Part shown: positions 56,531-63,339 of the stretch, one piece after another
Position numbering within the stretch: position 1 is the stretch's first letter
How the letters are laid out: the number at the start of each line of letters is the position of its first letter
NCBI RefSeq assembly: GCF_003955735.1
Contig: NZ_CP034464.1
Span: forward strand, 3,844,001 to 3,908,000
Reading direction: 5' to 3'
DNA: 64,000 nt
DNA from: Undibacterium parvum
GTDB taxonomy: Bacteria > Pseudomonadota > Gammaproteobacteria > Burkholderiales > Burkholderiaceae_D
Notes under the pieces: model-generated
What the model saw: the letters and a program-made list of their open reading frames with translations, nothing else
What the model was told of the DNA's origin: nothing
The model's database searches: none
Position numbers and translations under genes: made by a program

Positions 56531-58405
56531 CTAGAGTTGGCTGCTGGTCTCTAGCTCACCGCGCCGATCTACAAACAGGCTATTTCCATGGATTTTCTTC
56601 GCCTGTTTTTTTGCATCCGAAGCGGCGATCGATATTTGGTGATGAGAATAATATTGTTGTGGCCGCGATTTAATCACGCCTAGCGAGAGACTCACGAGGG
56701 GATGAAACACTTTTTTTCCTTGCCTATCCTCGCTCAGATAGCCGCCTTGTTGTTTATCTTCATTGCTGTAGAAGTCGAGTATTGTATTGGAAAAATTTTC
56801 CAATAGCGCCAGGCAACGCGCCTCCCAATCCTCGCTCTGAAATAGGATAATGAAGTCGTCACCGCCGATATGCCCAATAAAATCATGCTGCACGTCGCAA
56901 TGCTGTAGCAGCAGTTCACCGGTCATCTGTATGATGTCGTCACCGCGCCGATAGCCATACATATCGTTAAACGGTTTAAAGTGATCGAGGTCGCAATAGC
57001 AGGCAACAAAGGGCGTGTGCTTTTGCAATAATTCATCGATATGCTCATTGATGGGGACATTGCCCGGCAGTTGAGTCAGCGGATTGGCATAGCGCGCCGC
57101 CTTAATTTGCATTTGTGTGATTTCACGCATCAAATCTGGGCCTGTGCCTAGACCTAAATACTTGCCTTGGTCAGTAATGATAATGCCGTTAATTAATTGG
57201 TCTGGATTGGCTTCGACGATGATGTGGCTGACTGCCTGCATGCTGGTGTTTTTGTCTACAATAATCGGTGCGACATCCATAAACACCGTGCAGGCCTTTT
57301 TGCCATACAACTCACGCTGAAACGGCCGCGCAAAACAGTCGATCATGTGATAACGGTTGATCAGGCCGATAGGGATGCCATCGTCAACGATGGGGATGAT
57401 TTGCAGTTTTGGGTCACGCAAAAACAGCGCATCGACCTCATTGTTGCGCATGCTAGAGCTCACTGTGATCGGTGTCTTGAGTATTTTTTCTATGGTTGAC
57501 TCAGGCTCAAAGCGCGCATTTTGGCGTAGCTTGCCATTGCTTTGAGGTCCGCTCAAGAGCTTGGCGACGTTGGCGGAAATCGCCTTGGCTGGGCTAGCAT
57601 CTGGCCTGGCAATGTGATAGCCCTGGCCACAGCTGACGCCTAAATCGCGAATCGCGATTAGTTCGGCTTGCGTTTCTATGCCTTCGGCCACGACGTGGGT
57701 GCCGCATTGCTCGGCGATGCTTTGTATCGAGCGTACAAATTGCATTTTCACGGGATCAAGATCGATACCCTGAATAAAATGCATATCAATTTTGACGTAT
57801 TCCGGTTTCAGCTCCGACCACAGGCGCAGACTGGAAAATCCCTCGCCAAGATCGTCGATCGCAATCTCAAAACCCATATTCCGGTAGTGCAGAACCGCTT
57901 CTCTTAAAAGACTGTAGTCATGCGTAGGTTGATATTCGGTGAGCTCGATGATGACGCGCTCAGGGTTGATGCCTAGCTCATGAATATAGTCTAGCGTCTC
58001 GCCATGCTTGGCATCGCGCTGCAGCAGGCATTCTGGGCTGACATTGAGAAATAATTTGCCGGGTAAGTTGAGTGCGGCAAATTGCTCCAGCACGATACGG
58101 CGACACAGATGCTCGACCGTCACCGTGAGATTGTGTTCTGCGGCCGCACTAAACAGATTGAGCGGCGAGTGCAAGGGGCTATCCGAAGGCCCGCGTATTA
58201 AACCTTCGTAACCCAAAATCTCACCGCTGTGCATGTGGATGATAGGTTGAAAGCGCGCGCTGAGCAATTGATGGCGGATGATGCGATGCAGTTGCGTCAG
58301 CACCGCGCTGCTTTTTTGCTGGCTGAGCTGTTCGCTAGTTAATGAATCTGAAACTGCTTCATAAAAAGCATATTCAAGGGGGTCGTCAGTCATTGCGCAA
58401 TCCAT
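56531..58405 (-). CDS. EAL-CBS-GGDEF c-di-GMP protein
   Basis: A 624-residue cytoplasmic protein. EAL domain about 45-285 with intact catalytic residues (E67 in YEGLIR, IIELTEYQ, AIDDLGEGFSS, YVKIDMHF, VAEGIET, GQGYH). A CBS pair follows (about 305-435; PITVSSSMRNNEVDALFLRD). The C-terminal GGDEF domain has GGDDF (514-518), which keeps the catalytic Asp/Glu-type acidic pair and is likely active or regulatory. CBS domains may sense adenine nucleotides or c-di-AMP. No partner gene is adjacent, and a family A repeat lies upstream. Confidence 0.9.
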   Translation of the reverse strand: MDCAMTDDPLEYAFYEAVSDSLTSEQLSQQKSSAVLTQLHRIIRHQLLSARFQPIIHMHSGEILGYEGLIRGPSDSPLHSPLNLFSAAAEHNLTVTVEHLCRRIVLEQFAALNLPGKLFLNVSPECLLQRDAKHGETLDYIHELGINPERVIIELTEYQPTHDYSLLREAVLHYRNMGFEIAIDDLGEGFSSLRLWSELKPEYVKIDMHFIQGIDLDPVKMQFVRSIQSIAEQCGTHVVAEGIETQAELIAIRDLGVSCGQGYHIARPDASPAKAISANVAKLLSGPQSNGKLRQNARFEPESTIEKILKTPITVSSSMRNNEVDALFLRDPKLQIIPIVDDGIPIGLINRYHMIDCFARPFQRELYGKKACTVFMDVAPIIVDKNTSMQAVSHIIVEANPDQLINGIIITDQGKYLGLGTGPDLMREITQMQIKAARYANPLTQLPGNVPINEHIDELLQKHTPFVACYCDLDHFKPFNDMYGYRRGDDIIQMTGELLLQHCDVQHDFIGHIGGDDFIILFQSEDWEARCLALLENFSNTILDFYSNEDKQQGGYLSEDRQGKKVFHPLVSLSLGVIKSRPQQYYSHHQISIAASDAKKQAKKIHGNSLFVDRRGELETSSQL

Positions 58406-58433
58406 TGAAGGTGCCTTGTAAATATTAAAGTTT

Positions 58434-58531
58434 AGGAGTTACGCAAAACCGCCCCAGCGTCCTTGTATCCGCCTCATCGTACTGACTGTCTTCGGCGGTA
58501 CGCCTATCTGGAACGATTTTGCGTAAGTCCT
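58434..58531. repeat. Dispersed repeat, family A copy 4
   Basis: Starts AGGAGTTACGCAAAACCGCC and ends TTTTGCGTAAGTCCT, with CCCCAGCGTCCTTGTATCC and GTCTTCGGCGGTACGCC inside. Same orientation as the other three copies. It lies upstream of the EAL-GGDEF gene. Confidence 0.9.
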
Positions 58532-59010
58532 ATAAATCTTAGAAACGTAGCAAAAGCGCGCGTCTTTGCTCGCTCGCGCTTTGCGTTTAAGCTTAATTCT
58601 AAGTACTAATGTGCGGCTATCGACGCCGAGCTGGATATGGAGTGAATATATCAATTGTTGGTCAGCGTGAATATTTCGCTATGGTAATGTTGATATATGA
58701 CAGCAGTATGTCCGCAGCCGTTTTAACTAGTTCGCTGCAGGGCGAGATGAGTCGCGCAAAAAATCCTGCAATGAAAAGAAAAATTCTTGCTATAATTGCG
58801 GGCTTGCTTAAGTTGCTAGTCGTTAAGGGCAACTGCTGTGCTAACAATTAGATTGTTTGAAAAAAGCATCTACCGTTAAATTGTAAAAAGCTTAAGGTGT
58901 TGTAAGTTAAAAGCCAGCTTTTCGCAAAATGCCAGCGTCACAGCCAAGCATCAATTTGTAGAAAATTCTAGCGTCGACCTGCTAGAGTTTTTTTGTAAAA
59001 GTTAGCACCT
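58532..59010. other. Intergenic region upstream of tRNA-Ser
   Basis: About 480 bases with no supported gene. A strong -10-like TTGCTATAAT at 58787-58796 lies about 215 bases before the tRNA with only a poor -35; it could start a leader transcript that is processed to the tRNA. A plus-strand 80-residue frame at 58609-58851 lacks coding features and is not called. Confidence 0.4.
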
Positions 59011-59100
59011 GGAGAGGTGGCAGAGTGGTCGAATGTACCTGACTCGAAATCAGGCGTGCGTGCGAACGTACCGAGGGTTCGAATCCCTCTCTCTCCTCCA
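59011..59100 (+). tRNA. tRNA-Ser (anticodon CGA)
   Basis: A class II tRNA with a long variable arm. The acceptor GGAGAGG pairs with TCTCTCC (one G-T), anticodon stem CCTGA/TCAGG around CTCGAAA (anticodon CGA, reads UCG), variable arm GTGCGTGCGAACGTAC, T stem GAGGG/CCCTC, T loop TTCGAAT, and an encoded CCA. It is followed at once by a P4-type integrase and is the likely attachment site of the island. Confidence 0.94.
59076..59100 (+). other. Likely attB/attL core at the 3' end of tRNA-Ser
   Basis: P4-type integrases commonly insert into the 3' end of tRNA genes. The 25 bases from the T loop to CCA (TTCGAATCCCT...CTCCTCCA) are the expected core. A second copy marking the other end is not visible in this window, so the island extends past the right edge or the copy is degenerate. 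Confidence 0.5.
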
Positions 59101-59130
59101 ATATTACGTTTCAGGCAGTGCCAAGAAACA

Positions 59131-59172
59131 CCAAAAGCCGCATTACTCACTATGAGAATGCGGCTTTTTTGT
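59131..59172 (+). terminator. Terminator downstream of tRNA-Ser
   Basis: AAAAGCCGCATT, loop, AATGCGGCTTTTTT: a clear stem with a T run, about 30 bases after the tRNA. A similar AAAAGCCGC hairpin follows the integrase gene at 60552-60577. Confidence 0.88.
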
Positions 59173-59210
59173 TTCAGGAAGTGCCAAGCAGTTTCTTGAC
59201 ATCCCAACTT

Positions 59211-59265
59211 TTTGCATCCATGCTTGCATCCATGGATGAACCCATCAAGAAGTCATGGATGCAAA
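59211..59265. promoter_or_regulatory. Inverted repeat at the integrase start, possible operator
   Basis: TTTGCATCCATG (59211-59222) and its perfect reverse complement CATGGATGCAAA (59254-59265), with a further CATCCATGGATG palindrome at 59227-59238. The right arm ends one base before the integrase ATG. Binding of a repressor or the integrase itself could control int expression. Confidence 0.6.
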
Positions 59266-60531
59266 ATGCCGAAACTCGCTACTCCGCTAACTGACATACA
59301 GGTCAGAAATAGCAAGCCTACCGACAAGACCAGAACCCTAGCCGATGGTAATGGCCTTTATCTGGAAATTACCAAGACCGGCAAGAAGAGCTGGCGCATG
59401 GCCTACCGCCGTCCAATTACCAAAACCAATAACCGCCTAAGCTTTGGTGATTACCCCTTGGTTAGCTTGGCTGAAGCGCGCACCAAATGCTTAGCCGCGA
59501 ATAAACTACTTCTGGACGGGATAGACCCCGCTGTCCAAAGAGAAGAAAAGAAACAGCTCGCGGCTCTGGAAGCCGCCAACACCTTTGAAAAGCTAGCGCG
59601 TCAATGGCATAACACCCTTCTCTCGAAGTGGAGCCCATCGACCGCCAAAGAGACGATCAACCGGCTAGAGAAAGATATTTTTCCTGAGATTGGTCATTTG
59701 CCGATTGCATCAATTACCAATCAACAGGTCATTGCAGCCTTACGCAAAATCGAGGAACGCGGCGCAGGTGAAGTCGCGCACCGGCTCAAGGCCACCTGTG
59801 CGCGAGTGTTTAGTTATGCTAACCAGCACGACATAGAAAATAAAAATCCCGCCGCTGATTTAAAAGATGTGCTGAAGCCCGTCAAGATCGGCCACTTTGC
59901 AGCTATTGCACCTGACGAGCTGCCCGCTTTTCTGGAGGCGATAAGGGCAAATAATGCAAGGTTATACGCCCCGACCCGCATTGCTTTACGCTTGATGCTC
60001 TTAATTTTTGTGCGTAGTAGCGAACTACGCACGACACCGTGGAGCGAAATCAACTTAGAAACAGGCGAGTGGGTAATTCCATGGCAGCGCATGAAGCGTG
60101 GCAAGCTGACCATGAACCCAGATACCACGGATCACCACGTTTGTCTGTCGCGCCAAGGGCTAGAGTTATTGCGTGAGCTGCACCAGTACACTGGCGGCAG
60201 CAAGTACCTGTTCCCGAACCAGCGCGACCATGAAAAACCTATGAGTGGCGATGCAATCCGTATGGCACTAAACCGCATGGGTTACGAAGGCAAGATGACC
60301 ACGCACGGGTTCCGAGCCTTAGCCATGACGACACTCAAAGAAAAACTAGGCTACCGGCACGAGACCGTGGACAGGCAACTTGCCCACGCCCAAAAAGATA
60401 AGATCGCCAGCGCCTACGACCGCGCCCAGTTTATCGACGAACGTAAAAAGATGATGCAGCATTGGGCAGACTACCTCGATGGAATAAAGGCTGGCGGCAA
60501 CGTCATACAAGGAGGCTTCAAACAAGCCTAA
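59266..60531 (+). CDS. P4-type tyrosine recombinase (integrase)
   Basis: A 421-residue integrase with the N-terminal DUF4102 arm-binding domain (MPKLATPLTDIQVRNSKP; LADGNGLYLEI), a SAM-like core-binding domain (about 100-200) and the catalytic domain with R255 (SSELRTTPW), H347 and R350 (THGFRALAMT), H374 (QLAHAQKD) and nucleophile Y384 (SAYDRA). All catalytic residues are present, so it may be active. The in-frame TTG at 59212 lies in a repeat and is unlikely; 59266 matches the family start. It lies next to tRNA-Ser, its target. Confidence 0.94.
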   Translation: MPKLATPLTDIQVRNSKPTDKTRTLADGNGLYLEITKTGKKSWRMAYRRPITKTNNRLSFGDYPLVSLAEARTKCLAANKLLLDGIDPAVQREEKKQLAALEAANTFEKLARQWHNTLLSKWSPSTAKETINRLEKDIFPEIGHLPIASITNQQVIAALRKIEERGAGEVAHRLKATCARVFSYANQHDIENKNPAADLKDVLKPVKIGHFAAIAPDELPAFLEAIRANNARLYAPTRIALRLMLLIFVRSSELRTTPWSEINLETGEWVIPWQRMKRGKLTMNPDTTDHHVCLSRQGLELLRELHQYTGGSKYLFPNQRDHEKPMSGDAIRMALNRMGYEGKMTTHGFRALAMTTLKEKLGYRHETVDRQLAHAQKDKIASAYDRAQFIDERKKMMQHWADYLDGIKAGGNVIQGGFKQA

Positions 60532-60551
60532 GTGCCAAAGAACGCACAGCA

Positions 60552-60577
60552 AAAGCCGCCAGCTAGCGGCTTTTTTG
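60552..60577 (+). terminator. Terminator after the integrase
   Basis: AAAAGCCGC, CAGCTA, GCGGCTTTTTT: a tight hairpin with a T run just after the integrase stop. Confidence 0.9.
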
Positions 60578-61083
60578 ACGTTGCTAGGTTAGAAAAAACT
60601 TAGAAATCGAAAAATGCAGGTGTTACAGTGTTACATGAGAAAGAGCAGGCTAGAAAGTTAGGCTGGCTCTAGTTCTTGCTGTAACACTTTATATATAAAC
60701 TAGTGTTACATAGGTGTTACGTTAGTGTTACTGACTAACGGGTTCTTGTCTATTCGGACAGTTTTTCGCTTGGATTAGTTACTGGCACTTGTAAAAACTA
60801 AGCGCGGGTGGATTTTCTGGCGCAGACCCTTCGGCGGATTACCCCAATATAAATTACTCGTATCCAGCTAGTCATTTAAGTGGTCGGTTGATGCGAAGTT
60901 GCATGGTTATAATAAATTCGAAATTTGTTAATTTAGTTGATACAACGAAAATAAAATGTAATGATTCTTTTCATGCTTTTAGTACTAATTAATTTTAATG
61001 TTCATTAGTGAAAGCAAAAGCAGTAACAGGGTTTTGATTGTTTTCTTTCAAAATATTATGAAAAACGAGTCCGATTAGCCGAG
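60578..61083. other. AT-rich non-coding stretch of the island with iteron-like repeats
   Basis: About 500 bases between the integrase and the three-gene operon. The left part contains the GTGTTAC repeats listed at 60620-60731; the rest (from about 60870) is strongly AT-rich and should hold the promoter of the next operon. No gene is seen. Confidence 0.55.
60620..60731. repeat. Iteron-like GTGTTAC repeats
   Basis: GTGTTAC occurs at 60620, 60628, 60703, 60714 and 60725, and inverted (GTAACAC) at 60681. The last three are exactly 11 bases apart, so they lie on one face of the helix. The arrangement is like protein-binding iterons of replication or control regions; no replication gene is in view. 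Confidence 0.82.
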
Positions 61084-61845
61084 ATGGTGACGGACACATC
61101 TAGGACTTTAACCCTAATGGAAAAACTCGATAAGCCTCAAACGAAAGATTACGACCCTCTGGTAATGTGGGCTTGTGATCTTGAAGAGATTTTCTCCGTG
61201 CTAAATAATTGTACAAAAATAGAATTTGTTGCGGATCATGTGAAATTCGAATCTGTAGAGGAGTTCGTTAAGGCAAGTAAGGGCCGCAATCCAAAGGTAG
61301 TAAAGATAAAAACAAGCGAGCCCTATCTGACAATCGACCTATACCATCGTTGGGCTCAACTATATGTTTCATCAAGTGAGTTGTTAGCATCCGGTTTGTT
61401 CCACAAGATTGATTCCATTTTGAGTCGCTGCGAGAGAAAACCTAAATTTTTCTATCGATATGGCTGGGTATTCGGTTGCTCTTTGATTCTTCCGAATATT
61501 TTCTACTTGTCACAACTGAAATCATATCGCTACCTTTCTTACTGGAGTGGGAGCCTAATAATTTTATGGCTTTCGTACGTTGCATTCATTCAGCTTTGGC
61601 GTTTTTCAGTAATTCACCCAATGTATAGAGAAGCGAGACTTAATTTTTTTCGCAGAAACAAGGATTCTTTAGTCATTGCACTTATTTCTGCAATGGTTGG
61701 CGCCGTCGGAGGCGTTGGTGCAACAAAGATAGCTGACCGAGTTTGGCCTAGCACGAGCACGAGCACGAGCACGAGCACTAGTCCTGCTGCTGAGATGGGA
61801 GCTCCGCGAACAACAACGTCGCCTTCTCCGCGCCTCTCACCATAA
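61084..61845 (+). CDS. Membrane protein of unknown function, first gene of a three-gene island operon
   Basis: A 253-residue protein. The N-terminal about 120 residues are soluble (DLEEIFSVLNNCTKIEF; EPYLTIDLYHRWAQLYV), followed by two hydrophobic helices (about 130-150 and 155-175) and a third (about 195-215, VIALISAMVGAVGGVG), then a Ser/Thr-rich tail. A six-base repeat AGCACG (about 61750-61778) encodes an STSTST tract. No family is recognised. Lower GC than the core genes. The next gene starts five bases after its stop, so translation is likely coupled. Confidence 0.72.
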   Translation: MVTDTSRTLTLMEKLDKPQTKDYDPLVMWACDLEEIFSVLNNCTKIEFVADHVKFESVEEFVKASKGRNPKVVKIKTSEPYLTIDLYHRWAQLYVSSSELLASGLFHKIDSILSRCERKPKFFYRYGWVFGCSLILPNIFYLSQLKSYRYLSYWSGSLIILWLSYVAFIQLWRFSVIHPMYREARLNFFRRNKDSLVIALISAMVGAVGGVGATKIADRVWPSTSTSTSTSTSPAAEMGAPRTTTSPSPRLSP

Positions 61846-61850
61846 ATATT

Positions 61851-62501
61851 ATGGTGCTTCAACGCGAAAAACTTGAGCAGCCTCATACGCTTGACGAGAT
61901 GCGAAACTTGCTCGACAGATTCTCTGCTGACCACATAGCTTTTCCAGACCAACTCGTGCATCTCCGTCGCGGAGTGTTCAAGGACATCATTGAGGAGTAC
62001 GCGCCGCTGTATAGCCTAGCGAACAATCTGGAAGGTTTTATGTGGGCTAGATTGACTAAAGAATCCTTTCCTGGACCGGACGCAATCATTCAACTGAACG
62101 ATCAAAGTCAAATTGCCATCCAAATTACCACTGCCGGTGAAACCCAGAAGACAGCACTTCAGCGAGAGGTTCTCAGCCGAGGCGAGTCTATTTTCCGAAA
62201 TCAAGATGCCCTCAGAATCCTTCCTTCAAAGAAAATCTTAATGAGTGGCAGAGCTTTGACTACAAAGAAGGCGAACACGGAAGAAATGATAGAGGAGGTT
62301 AAGACTGCAATTAAAAGAAAAATCTCGGCTTACCGCAATGGAACTCAATGTCTCCTCATCCTTATTTGTCAGCAATCAATAACAATGGAATTTGACTGGA
62401 AATCTCAGCTTAGAGCTGCGCTCTTAAATATAACTTTCGCTCCATATTTAGAGGTGTACGTTACGAACACTGACACTTGTACTCGGTGCGCAGGTGTGTA
62501 A
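61851..62501 (+). CDS. Soluble protein of unknown function, second gene of the island operon
   Basis: A 216-residue protein. FPGPDAIIQLNDQSQIAIQI (about residues 73-92) resembles the PD ... (E/Q)xT-type strand pair of restriction-like nuclease folds, but the final Lys is replaced, so this is only a hint. The middle part has IIEEYAPLYSLANNLEGF and SKKILMSGRALTT. No family is recognised. It starts five bases after the first gene and its TAA overlaps the next ATG (TAATG). Confidence 0.72.
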   Translation: MVLQREKLEQPHTLDEMRNLLDRFSADHIAFPDQLVHLRRGVFKDIIEEYAPLYSLANNLEGFMWARLTKESFPGPDAIIQLNDQSQIAIQITTAGETQKTALQREVLSRGESIFRNQDALRILPSKKILMSGRALTTKKANTEEMIEEVKTAIKRKISAYRNGTQCLLILICQQSITMEFDWKSQLRAALLNITFAPYLEVYVTNTDTCTRCAGV

Positions 62502-63208
62502 TGCAGCGTAACTCAGCGGAGACAGCCCGCAGACACGAAGCAAAAATTGACTATGGCAGCCCAATTTTAAAAAATTTTCCTAAGTTCACGGCGGTGCTTC
62601 GTGAGCGTGATTTAGATATAAATAGAACATTGGCTGCCGATTTAATGAAATATGACTCCGAAGCTTCTGTGGTAACTCGTTTGAATAGAATCGTTCGTCA
62701 TGCAAAGGAGCGTTTACCGATAGATAACGGTGACCGTAAAACAAACAAACCCAGAGTTTTAAACAAGATCGAAGAACTAAACGCTAAGTTGATCGAGTGC
62801 AAACAATTAATGGAATATCTATCGCATGATGATTTGCCGACAGGTGGCGAGTTATCTAAGGCATTTGAATTAGAATTTCGTGTGGTTGTGCCCGACGTTG
62901 GTCTAAACAGTTTTGGTTTTGACGCCGCATACGAGCACCTCTGTGGCCTCGTTCGCGGTGTGCAAAATGCGCAAGAGCACATCAAAACTAACCTTCCTTT
63001 TGCATGGGAAAAAACCGCTTTGTCTGGTACCGCGTTGGAGGTTTGCACGCTACTGCTCCAGTTCGATCAAAAACCGACCGCATACCTGCAAGGTTTGGCC
63101 GTAGGCTTACTTGGCGCATGCTATGAAGCTGCCGGTGGTGCCTTAAGTGCTGCCACCTATAAAAATGCGATTCAAGAAGCCTTAACACAGTTAAAAACAA
63201 AAAAATAA
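62501..63208 (+). CDS. Soluble protein of unknown function, third gene of the island operon
   Basis: A 235-residue, mostly helical protein. TAADLMKYDSEASVVTRLNR-like (AADLMKYDSEASVVTRL) and INEL-type helices (IEELNAKLIECKQLMEYL) are visible, and a C-terminal segment YLQGLAVGLLGACYEAAGGA. No family is recognised. The ATG at 62501 overlaps the stop of the second gene, so the three genes form a translationally coupled unit. A hairpin at 63213-63233 may end the transcript. Confidence 0.7.
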   Translation: MQRNSAETARRHEAKIDYGSPILKNFPKFTAVLRERDLDINRTLAADLMKYDSEASVVTRLNRIVRHAKERLPIDNGDRKTNKPRVLNKIEELNAKLIECKQLMEYLSHDDLPTGGELSKAFELEFRVVVPDVGLNSFGFDAAYEHLCGLVRGVQNAQEHIKTNLPFAWEKTALSGTALEVCTLLLQFDQKPTAYLQGLAVGLLGACYEAAGGALSAATYKNAIQEALTQLKTKK

Positions 63209-63212
63209 GCTA

Positions 63213-63233
63213 TTTTGTTTTATTCAAAATAGG
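63213..63233 (+). terminator. Candidate terminator of the three-gene operon
   Basis: CTATTTTG, loop TTTTATT, CAAAATAG: perfect eight-base but AT-rich stem without a clear T run. Weak. Confidence 0.35.
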
Positions 63234-63339
63234 TAAGCATTTTGGCTTATCTTTAAATCGCTAAAATTCCCATAATTCCACCTGTTCCCGCCCAATACCG
63301 GACGGCACTCTTCTCAACCTAACAGGTGCGAATATGACG

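Noticed and set aside
58609-58851. An 80-residue plus-strand frame upstream of tRNA-Ser
   Set aside because: No ribosome-binding site, no family features and an unconvincing composition; more likely a non-coding leader.
59211-59265. TTG start of the integrase at 59212
   Set aside because: The extra residues come from repeated CATCCATG DNA and do not match the P4-type N-terminus, which begins at 59266.
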